This document shows positions 11,703 through 20,013 of a stretch of 64,000 nt of DNA, piece by piece. Within the stretch, counting starts at the first letter, position 1; each line of letters begins with the position of its first letter. The notes beneath the pieces were generated by a model. That model was not told where the DNA came from. It ran no database searches and saw only the letters and a list, made by a program, of their open reading frames with translations. The DNA is taken from the NCBI GenBank assembly GCA_033296885.1, contig MU863982.1, positions 1 to 64,000 on the forward strand, read 5' to 3'. The DNA comes from Triangularia verruculosa. Lineage: Eukaryota; Ascomycota; Sordariomycetes; Sordariales; Podosporaceae. The translations under genes and the position numbers were made by a program.

Positions 11703-12722
11703 ATGGCGTCCACCGAACCCTCCCCCATCCAAGTGGTAAGTCCCCGATCCCCTACTTCTCACCACCATGTTTGCTAACGTGAATGTGAAGGAATACCGCG
11801 GCCGCCTCGCCATAATCACAATCAACAACCCCTCCAAACTCGGCGCCCTCAACGGACAAGGGTACTACGCCCTCGCCCAATCCCTCCGCGAGATCGCGAC
11901 CCACGACGAGGTCTTCATCACCTTGCTGATCGGCACAGGCCGTTTCTTTTCTGCGTATGTTCCCCCCTTTCCCGTTTCCTGCCTTCAGTATCAAATCGCC
12001 ATTACTGTGGCTGTCTCTTACTGCTATGAACCCCTATAAGATATACACAATACTAACACCACCCCCACTCCAGCGGCGCCGACGTAACCTTCACCCGCGC
12101 CAGCCCCACCCAATCTCAAGAAAACGAAATCTCCCCCCATCAGCAATGGCTCTCCTCCTTCGTCGCCAACAACCTAAACGCCACCCACGCCTTCTACACC
12201 CACCCAAAGATCCTCATCACAGCCCTCAACGGCCCCGTCATCGGGCTCTCCGCCGCCCTCATCTCCTTCAGCGACTTCATCTACGCCGTTCCGCACACGT
12301 TCCTACTTACCCCCTTCTCCTCACTGGGTTTAGTCGCCGAGGGTGGCGCGTCCAGGCAATTGGTAGCGAAACTCGGTCCGGCGAGATCGGGCGAGGCGTT
12401 GATCATGAGCAGGAAGATCTCTAGCGAGCAGCTGGAGCAGTGCGGGTTCGTCAATAAGGTTTTTAACGAGGTTGGGAAGGGGGAGGGGGAGGATGAGAAG
12501 TTCAAGAGGTTGGTGCTGGCTGAGATTGACGATAAGCTTGGCGAGCATCTTGTGGGGGAGAGTTTGTTGGGGATCAAGAAGCTGATTAGACGGCCGGAGA
12601 GGGAGGTGTTGGATAGCCATAATGTGGCCGAGGTGTTTGCGGGGTTGGAGAGGTTTGTCAGTGGGGTGCCACAGGAAGAGTTTGAGAAGATTGCGAGTGG
12701 GAAGAAGAGGCATAAGTTGTAA
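11703..12722 (+). CDS. Enoyl-CoA hydratase/isomerase family protein, peroxisomal (Eci1-like)
   Basis: Three exons: 11703-11735, 11791-11954 and 12074-12722 (introns 55 and 119 nt); 281 residues. The crotonase fold starts at once (YRGRLAIITINNP). The oxyanion-hole segments are visible as GRFFSAGADVTF (about residues 58-69) and ALNGPVIGLSAAL (about 111-123), and a late LGLVAEGGAS stretch carries a Glu that fits an isomerase-type acid/base. The C-terminus ends KRHKL, a PTS1 variant of the kind found in fungal peroxisomal isomerases, so the place is probably the peroxisome and the role auxiliary beta-oxidation of unsaturated fatty acids (delta3 to delta2-enoyl-CoA). Hydratase activity cannot be excluded. 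The stop lies 72 bases from that of convergent COG1. Confidence 0.85.
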
Positions 12723-12794
12723 GGGAATTGGAATTAGAATTGCTTTAGATAGTGGGAAAGGCTATGGCGAGGGGTATAGATGATTTATGGTTTA

Positions 12795-15260
12795 TTATGA
12801 CAGAAGACCGAATAACAGGCCGGTACGCTTAAAGTAATCCTGGGAGGCCTTGACAAGTCTTTGCTTGGCTGTAGTGCTGTTTTCCAGGTCGGTTTTGGAA
12901 AGGATGGTCTCGGAGAGAGACGTGAAGGAGTCGTCTGTGCCAATGAAGGCGGAGAGGTAGTGTATGTCGTAGAGCCACTGAACGAGCAGATCTCTGTGCT
13001 GCTCGATGTCCGGCTTGGCTTGGGTCTCAGGAGTTTCTTCCTCAGGCTCCTTCCCCTCGGTGTCTGACTTGGATCCCTCTTCAGTGTCCGATTGCGATGC
13101 CATCTCAGCGTCTGGTTTGGACGTCTCCTCAACCTCGGTCTTGGCGTCAGACTCAGGGACCTCGGAGAGCTTGCTCACAGTTTCCAACCACACCTCGGCA
13201 AGCTGCTTTCGCAAGGCTTTCTTCAATACAGAAACGGCGGTAGGACTCCAGAGATCGACGCCTGCGTCGCCCATTGCGCCAACGAGATTCCGCAGAAACT
13301 TGAACGCCCCAGGTGATGGAGAGCTGGGCAGCGCAGGCTCGCCCTCCCAGAGACTTCTTCCTACCACCGTCCTGCGCATCAGAGCCACTGTGGCAAACTC
13401 GTCCACCGGAGAGATAATGACAGCCGACACCAGCGCTTCGTGAAGCGACGGCACTGCCTCCAATCCAAATCCCTTGACCTCTGCATGGTCCGGAAGCCGA
13501 GAACGGATGTCTCGAAGAACACGCAAGAAATACATCGCGATGTGTCCTTTGTTAGGACTTTCTTGTTGCTCCTTCCAAAGCGTAGAAAGATTCTCATCAA
13601 GCTTTTTGAAAGACTCGACCAGCGACTGGTTTAGGTGCTTACTCAAAGTCGCCGGATCGTCCTTGGCAAGTAGCTGCTGGCGCTCCTCGATTGTCTCTTC
13701 ATCTTCAATTTCGTCCACATCGTTATCCCACCTTTGCCGCTTCAGCTGGTCAACAACGGTGCCAACGTCGTCAATGACACGGAACCAAGATTTGTAGCTG
13801 GCTACAGCTTTTGACACGGCATCGTTTCGGCCATATAACCTGGCGACAACATGCTGAGTAAACTGGGCAGCACCGTTCGACAAATCTGTATCGTATGAGT
13901 CCATATCCCACAGACTCTCATGCTGATCACTCCTGCCTTCCTTCCATGCCTCTACTGCAGCAGAGACCTCCGAGCCTACCAATCGCAGTTTGGCCACCTT
14001 CTGCTCAAGTACCCTGAGCATATGTTTGTTGACAGCTTCGCGAATCTCATCAAGAACTTCTGCTGGATCAAATCCTCTCGCCTTCCCGCCCTCTGAAATC
14101 CAAAGCTTGAGCACATCTGTCCTCAGTTCCACAATAGCCTTGAACTCGCTCATTTCCTTCAACGTGTTCTCCAGACCCGCCAACACAACCTTCTTCCCCT
14201 TCTCCGCCCACCCAAACAGCATCTCCCGCGCCGTCTTCCCATCAAGGTCATCATGCCTGATAAACGGCGTATAGAACTGAATCTCATCTCCACACCACCT
14301 CTTGTAGACATCCAGCCTCAACCCCTCCATCCTCAACAGCTCCTGATTTTCCAGCAACTTTTCCTTCTTCAACCTCTGCAGCGCATCAGCCAGCTTCCCG
14401 GGCACCAAAGCCTGCACGTCCTGCAATGTCTGGGTATACAACCCCAACGCCCTCAGGACATCATCCGGGTTCCTCGCCGCCCTCTCTTCTTCATCCACCT
14501 CCAGCGCCAGCGCAATAGCCTCCCCTCTCACCCTCAGAAAATACCCCAGCACATCCCTCGTTCCAGAACTGGTAGCCAGCGCATAGGCAGAAAGCGCCAT
14601 GAGCAGTGCACCCTCACGCTCCTGTTTATCTTTACTCCCCGGCTTGTGATATTTTCTTAGCACAGCATCAATCCCCCCCATTAATCTAACCTTATGTTGC
14701 TTCTCCAGCACCCTCCTCCTCCGTTGCTGTTCCCTCTCGTCTTTCCCCAGTCCACTCGCAAGCAAAAGCCTCCCGAGAACAAACAACCTCGCTCCAGTCT
14801 CCAACCTCTCCCCCCTTTTAGATCTATCCTCTTTGTTTCTCAGTATGGCATCCAACTGCCCCATACAACCCCCGAGCAACCTCTCCCTTCCTTTTTCAGC
14901 CTTGTCACCTGCCGTGTCGGAGGTGAATTTCCCCAGCGCTTCCATTTTTTGACCGACGACGCCTCGGCCGCACTTGTAGCCCATGTCGGAGAGGGTCTGC
15001 TGGACGGACTCGATCTCGGTTTTCATGGCGACGATGGTGTCGGCCGTTCCCAAGAGTTCTCGGTAGGAGCCCCCGACTTGGGTGCGGAGGCGGGAGGACT
15101 TGTCGTCGATGGCGAGGTGGAGGGACTTGTGGAGGGAGCGGATGGCGGGGAGGGTGAAGGCGGGGGAGGAGAAGATCATGGGGGAGGTGGTGAGGGGGTA
15201 AGGGCCCGGGAGGGTGGTGAGGTCGAGGGGGGGGGCGGTGGTGGTTGTGGTTGGAGCCAT
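12795..15260 (-). CDS. COG1: Conserved oligomeric Golgi complex subunit 1
   Basis: Single exon, 821 residues. The N-terminus carries a Vps51/Vps67-type helical domain (about residues 28-110: TSPMIFSSPAFTLPAIRSLH, then a heptad-rich stretch IVAMKTEIESVQQTL), characteristic of Cog1 and related tethering subunits. The rest is long helical rod. An acidic, repeat-like insert (KSDTEGKEPEEETPETQ) lies near the C-terminus at about residue 725, before a conserved-looking end with LVQWLYDIHYLSAF. COG tethers vesicles for retrograde transport within the Golgi, and its loss disturbs glycosylation. The assignment rests on N-terminal resemblance and length; another CATCHR tether subunit is a weak alternative. 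Confidence 0.85.
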   Translation of the reverse strand: MAPTTTTTAPPLDLTTLPGPYPLTTSPMIFSSPAFTLPAIRSLHKSLHLAIDDKSSRLRTQVGGSYRELLGTADTIVAMKTEIESVQQTLSDMGYKCGRGVVGQKMEALGKFTSDTAGDKAEKGRERLLGGCMGQLDAILRNKEDRSKRGERLETGARLFVLGRLLLASGLGKDEREQQRRRRVLEKQHKVRLMGGIDAVLRKYHKPGSKDKQEREGALLMALSAYALATSSGTRDVLGYFLRVRGEAIALALEVDEEERAARNPDDVLRALGLYTQTLQDVQALVPGKLADALQRLKKEKLLENQELLRMEGLRLDVYKRWCGDEIQFYTPFIRHDDLDGKTAREMLFGWAEKGKKVVLAGLENTLKEMSEFKAIVELRTDVLKLWISEGGKARGFDPAEVLDEIREAVNKHMLRVLEQKVAKLRLVGSEVSAAVEAWKEGRSDQHESLWDMDSYDTDLSNGAAQFTQHVVARLYGRNDAVSKAVASYKSWFRVIDDVGTVVDQLKRQRWDNDVDEIEDEETIEERQQLLAKDDPATLSKHLNQSLVESFKKLDENLSTLWKEQQESPNKGHIAMYFLRVLRDIRSRLPDHAEVKGFGLEAVPSLHEALVSAVIISPVDEFATVALMRRTVVGRSLWEGEPALPSSPSPGAFKFLRNLVGAMGDAGVDLWSPTAVSVLKKALRKQLAEVWLETVSKLSEVPESDAKTEVEETSKPDAEMASQSDTEEGSKSDTEGKEPEEETPETQAKPDIEQHRDLLVQWLYDIHYLSAFIGTDDSFTSLSETILSKTDLENSTTAKQRLVKASQDYFKRTGLLFGLLS

Positions 15261-16373
15261 GGTTGCGGTTGGGGGTTGCCCTGGCGTATATTAGGTGGGT
15301 TGATGGTGGTATAAGAGGTGTGCCATTCGGGCGTGGGTCGTGGAGGACGACTTCGAAGGCGCTGGGTGTTGCGCTCGCTGGGTTGGTGTCGCGGGTTGCG
15401 CGTGTGGATCTTGAAGCTGCCAGGTGGTTGAGATGCGACGGTTGTTAACCCCAACCCTTGCCAAGGAAAGAATGAGGGTTAGGGTTTGACCTCGTTATCG
15501 CAGAATGGCTGGAGCAAATGCCCCTATAATATGGAGGAAAACCTCCTGCAGGTCTGGAGCAAAACCTTTCAGGTTGCTGTCAGATTTACATCTTGATCGG
15601 ACCGACATCCGATCGTTCTACACGTTAGGGATCACCCCAGGATCACCTTCAGGGTCTGGCATGTGAGATATGCATCCATTGCCGAAAGCTAATTCCCAGC
15701 TTGCGCTCATGCTGCACATACGAGTTGAATGCCGCTGTGGCTGTGACATCATCGGCATGTCGAACCAGCCCGTTTTGCCCGTTGGGAGGGGTGAGAACGG
15801 CATCAAGGACGATTCCCGCTTCCGTTCCTACCTGTCTTGCAGGAGGCCAAGGACCAGAGCAGGGCAGGCGTTGGATGAATGAAACGGCCATCGCCAAGCG
15901 TCACTGCCCCATTTCACCCACGCAATTGGCGCCAGTGCTCAGCTTCCACGACACGACGCCGTCTTAGGCCATACGCGGAAGCTGCCATTCTGCGCTCTCG
16001 CCCGTGGCCGTTTCCCCTTTCTCAAAAATGTGACGACATCTGCCGCCTGTGCCTTTCTCGTCCCTCTTCTTCTTCTTCTTTCTTGAACTTGAACCATTTG
16101 TTCTCTACAACTTGTTGGTTTCACTTTCAACCGAGCTTGTTATACCCAGTTTATTTTTTGGTTGCGTGTCTGTGTGTACGAGCGGTCCTGTGCGACACAC
16201 CCAGCCTCCCGTGTCATCGTGTCATCCTCCCACAAATACATTACCCAACGCATTTAACCACCGACGTCAGTAGCGTCGCCGCTGCTTTTTATTAACAGAG
16301 AATCTCCCATACTTTTTCGACCAACTCAGCATATTCCATGAGATAGTACCACACATACAGTGGAATCGACGAG
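15261..16373. promoter_or_regulatory. Divergent promoter region between COG1 and the DUF2985 gene
   Basis: 1113 bases. It contains a telobox-like AGGGTTAGGGTTT (15475-15487) about 215 bases ahead of the COG1 start, and CT-rich tracts at about 16055-16085, a common feature of fungal promoters and leaders, ahead of the plus-strand gene. Scattered open frames have no support. Confidence 0.45.
15475..15487 (-). promoter_or_regulatory. Telobox-like element upstream of COG1
   Basis: Read on the minus strand this is AAACCCTAACCCT, two telomere-type repeats. In many eukaryotes such boxes near promoters bind Tbf1/Rap1-like Myb factors. Its use here is inferred only from position. Confidence 0.3.
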
Positions 16374-17558
16374 ATGGACAATCCACCATATAACAACGCC
16401 CGCATGCCAGATGGTTCCAAAACGCCGACATTGGTGCAGAGGTTATCAGACGAGTTTGAGAGCTCGCGAGTGCCGGAGGGTTTTATGGCAGCATCTGGCG
16501 ACCTAGCTTCGACTTTGATTGCCCCTCACTTCCCACGCGGTGGCCATACAGCAAGCTCTGAAAAACTTACAGCCGCCGAACAAGCTGCCATCGACAACGA
16601 GACCAAGAGGGTCCCTTCATCCGACGAGCAAACAATTGCCGCTGAGCCAGTCGAATCCGCTCAAGAAAAATCACGGCGCCCGCTCCAACACACCAAATCA
16701 TTCGATAATGGCTACCACTTCCCACCCAAGTACCCCAAGGGTGAAGCCACCAAACAGGCCTTGGCGTCATTCTGGAAATTCTTTATTACACCCATGGGCT
16801 TCTTTTGGACTATTTATGGCCTGAATGTTGTTGCATGGGGTGGCATGTTGTTCCTACTGCTTTGCAACGCTGCGCCGGCCATGTGTTATCCTACCTGCGA
16901 CGATATCGACTCACCGCGTAGGAAGTGGGTAGAGTGGGATTCTCAGATCTTGACTGGATTATTCTGTGTCACTGCTTTTGGACTTGCGCCGTGGAGGTTC
17001 AGAGACTGGTACTATCTGTTGAGGTATAGAATTATGGGGGATTTCAATGGGCTGAGAAAGCTAGCTGGTATTCACCGGAGTTGGTTCCGGTTGAAGGGGT
17101 CGGACGAGTTGGCTGTGGATGTCGGACCGGGGAATATTCCTGAGTGGGTTCCAAGAGAGGCCATTCCGACGCCGGAGAAGAATATTTCCAATGCGCCGTT
17201 GACAGGGACGAGAGCGCCGGCAACAGCCGTGTGGAAGCTGGATTTTGTTATCTGGTCCATGGTGATGAACACGTTTGCCCAGTGCGGACTGTGCGGTGTG
17301 ATGTGGGGCATGAACCGCTATGACAGACCGAGCTGGGTGACGGGCTTCTTGGTGGCTATTGCGTGTATCATTGCGATGGTTGGCGGGTATGTGATGTTCT
17401 TGGAGGGCAAGAAGGTCAAGAGCATTGAAGGCGTGCCGTGCAATGATAGGGATCTGGAGAGGCTGGCCCGGGATAAGGAGCTGGGCATTCCTCACTGGAA
17501 TAACATCAAGGACAAGAAGCCGAAGGAGAAGAAGGTCAAGGATGTGGAGAAGGCATAG
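16374..17558 (+). CDS. DUF2985-type fungal membrane protein
   Basis: Single exon, 394 residues. Residues 1 to about 120 are polar and disordered. A block then begins with FWKFFITPMGFFWTIYGLNVVAWGGMLFLLL split by a loop with two cysteines (MCYPTCDD), followed by WDSQILTGLFCVTAFGLAPWRFRDWYYLLRYR. This arrangement is what I know as DUF2985, found in ascomycete membrane proteins. Two further membrane segments (FVIWSMVMNTFAQCGLCGVM and VTGFLVAIACIIAMVGGYVM) precede a Lys-rich tail. The biochemical role is unknown. It is divergent from COG1. Confidence 0.78.
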   Translation: MDNPPYNNARMPDGSKTPTLVQRLSDEFESSRVPEGFMAASGDLASTLIAPHFPRGGHTASSEKLTAAEQAAIDNETKRVPSSDEQTIAAEPVESAQEKSRRPLQHTKSFDNGYHFPPKYPKGEATKQALASFWKFFITPMGFFWTIYGLNVVAWGGMLFLLLCNAAPAMCYPTCDDIDSPRRKWVEWDSQILTGLFCVTAFGLAPWRFRDWYYLLRYRIMGDFNGLRKLAGIHRSWFRLKGSDELAVDVGPGNIPEWVPREAIPTPEKNISNAPLTGTRAPATAVWKLDFVIWSMVMNTFAQCGLCGVMWGMNRYDRPSWVTGFLVAIACIIAMVGGYVMFLEGKKVKSIEGVPCNDRDLERLARDKELGIPHWNNIKDKKPKEKKVKDVEKA

Positions 17559-18275
17559 GTTATAAGAAGGATACCGAAGAATATGGATACAAATAATGGT
17601 AATACACGATGCATGAATGGCGTTCAGCGGGTTCGAGATTACTGGAATACACGGAACGGGTAGTAGAAAAGTCAATATACCACGTCATCAGACATCAGAC
17701 ATAAGACACAACATGAAGCTCATCATCATGAAAATGCGGACCTTGTTGGTTGCAGATGTGAGGCTTCCTTCCGACGGCTTATCGGAAGCCTATCGATCTT
17801 GACAGGGGGGCTGTTGCCGGGGTTGGGGTTGGCGTTGGCCCACATTCCCCAAACTCCACTGATCAACCGAGCCGTCATGGGGGGACACCGCCCTAGACTC
17901 CAGCGGCCGTTACGTTATCTGCATCACCTGGTCATCCTTTCAAAGCATCTGCCTGCCCTTCCAGCCTCTCTCCAACAAAGCAAAAGCAGGAGGCCAGTTC
18001 AAGAAAACGAGGCTTACCTACCCGACCGACGGCCCTGGCCTGCGTTTCTTTGTTGTTTAAGAAGGCACCACGTTTCCATCTTCTTGTTCCTGGCTGGAGC
18101 GCGTGTTCAAGTTTTCGCTATCAGTTACTGTTCGAGTCAATTAAGTTGCCTACGCTAGGTTGCAGCAGATAAGCGGGTGACACCTCTAGTCCCGCCGCGA
18201 TTCCGGTGGCCTTTATCCAGGCACGCACCTCATTTCCTCCCTTTCTCCGCTCTTCAATCGTCAACAACTGATTGA
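17559..18275. other. Intergenic region
   Basis: 717 bases between two plus-strand genes. A GGGTTCGAGATT stretch near 17629 resembles a tRNA B box, but no cloverleaf can be drawn. No gene is supported. Confidence 0.45.
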
Positions 18276-19676
18276 ATGCCACCGATGGCGCCTTCCACCA
18301 TCATCCCCGCGAGGGCGGTGATCCCGTTCCTGGTGGGCATGATGCTGCTGACGGGGGTGTGCAATACGCTTTTGACAAAGTACCAGGTACGTCTCTTCTA
18401 ACCTGTTGTGGTGTGTGTTTGATCGAAGCTGACGATGGATGGCGAAACAGGACAACCAATGCGTCCGCGACTGCGACGATCCCGATCCGAAGAAGCGCCG
18501 GCACTTTGAGCAGCCTGTCATTCAGACGCTGCAGATGTTTGTCGGTGAGATGGGCTGCTGGGTGGTGGTGGGGATTATGCATGTTTACAAGAGGTACATC
18601 GCGAAGACGACGGACGGCGGTAGTTATCAACCTGTGCGGACTACGGCTGATGATGACGAGGCGGATAACGCGAGTATTCACTCGCGCACTGCGCTGACTG
18701 GGGGGGATGGCACGGTTAATGATCCTGCGTTCAAGGAGGAGACGCATTCTGTCTTGCGGGGCTGGAGGGTTTGTCTGCTGGCGCTGCCTGCTATTTGCGA
18801 TATTCTTGGGACTACGCTGATGAATGCTGGTTTGTTGCTTGTGGCGGCTTCGATTTACCAAATGACGCGCGGCGCGCTGGTTTTGTTTGTGGGGTTGTTC
18901 TCGGTTATTTTTCTTCGGAGACATCTGCATTTGTTCCAGTGGCTTTCGCTGGTTGGTGTCATGACGGGTGTTGCTATTGTTGGGTTGGCGGGTGCTATCC
19001 AGCCTGATAAGAAGCATGCTGCTGCTAACTCTGCTACGGGGGTGGAGTCGGATGCGCTGAGGGTGATTATTGGGGTGTTGATGATTGCTGGAGCCCAGAT
19101 TTTTACGGCTACGCAGTTTGTGCTGGAGGAGTGGATTCTGGAGCGGTCGACTATTGAGCCGATTAGGGTTGTGGGCTGGGAGGGAATCTTTGGGTTCTCG
19201 GTGACGTTGCTGGGCATGACTGTGCTTCACTTTGCGATTGGGAGGACGGATGCCGGGAGGCTGGGGCCGTTTGATATGGCGGAGGGGTGGAGGCAGTTTT
19301 GGGAGCATAGAGCGGTGTTTGTGAGCAGTTTGCTGATCATGGTCAGCATTGGGTATGCTATTTCTTTCTTGACACGTTTGCGTGGATTATTGCTAATATG
19401 ATGTACAACAGAGGCTTCAACTTCTTCGGGTTGTCCGTCACCAGAAGCGTCAGCGCCACGTCCCGTTCGACGATCGACACGTGCAGAACGCTCTTCATCT
19501 GGATCGTCTCGCTCGGCCTCGGCTGGGAGACGTTCAAGTGGCTGCAGGTCGTTGGTTTCGCGCTGCTTGTCTACTTTACTTTCCTTTTCAACGGCATCGT
19601 CCAGCCTCCGTTTGAGTTCTTGAGAGTGAGGGAGGTGGAGGAGTTGTTGCCTGAGGAGCCGATTGAACATAACTAG
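18276..19676 (+). CDS. SLC35F6-like DMT-superfamily transporter
   Basis: Three exons: 18276-18386, 18451-19352 and 19412-19676 (introns 64 and 59 nt); 425 residues. Two in-frame ATGs lie 9 bases apart (18276, 18285); I give the first. The N-terminal helix (IPFLVGMMLLTGVCNTLLTKYQ) leads into a Cys-containing loop, then a series of about nine further membrane segments. The first EamA-like half ends with FVGLFSVIFLRRHLHLFQW, and the second contains AGAQIFTATQFVLEEWIL and FNFFGLSVTRSVSATSRSTID. These match the SLC35F6/ANT2BP branch of the drug/metabolite transporters, usually lysosomal or vacuolar. The substrate is unknown. The splice junctions restore the reading frame exactly. Confidence 0.83.
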
Positions 19677-19833
19677 ATTTAGTGTCGAGTTATTAAATTG
19701 TATATATGAGGGCTGTGTGATGCAGCACAGCGAGGGAGATCGGATGGCGGGTTCAAGGTGATTATGGCATAAAGACGGCGTTTTTATTTTTATTTTGAAC
19801 AGGACTATTATAGGGGGGGGAGATGTCGAATGG

Positions 19834-19904
19834 ATGGAGCAGTACGAGCATATTGCGAAGGAATGGATGGAGTCGTTGATGAAGCCGGAGTATAAGGCGT
19901 ATCC
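19834..19904 (+). repeat. Left arm of an inverted coding-like duplication
   Basis: A 71-base arm opens with ATG and reads in frame as MEQYEHIAKEWMESL plus a Pro-Glu-Tyr-Lys-Ala-Tyr-Pro end. The right arm (19943-20013, opposite strand) encodes nearly the same peptide. The arms differ at nine bases, five of them synonymous, so they look like diverged copies of a coding segment. The parent gene is not in this window and I do not recognise the family. Confidence 0.7.
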
Positions 19905-19942
19905 ATGATTACGCCTTGTACTGGATACGCCTTGTACTCCGG

Positions 19943-20013
19943 GGATATGCCTTGTATTCTGGCTTCATCAGCGACTCGGCCCATTCCTTCGCAATATTCT
20001 CGTACTGCTCCAT
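19943..20013 (-). repeat. Right arm of an inverted coding-like duplication
   Basis: Reading the minus strand from 20013 gives MEQYENIAKEWAESL and then the same Pro-Glu-Tyr-Lys-Ala-Tyr-Pro end as the left arm. The 38-base spacer (19905-19942) contains two more partial copies of the arm tip (ACGCCTTGTACT, twice), so the tip is present several times in tandem. Confidence 0.7.

Noticed and set aside
17600..17650. B-box-like GGGTTCGAGATT
   Set aside because: No matching A box at the right distance and no cloverleaf.
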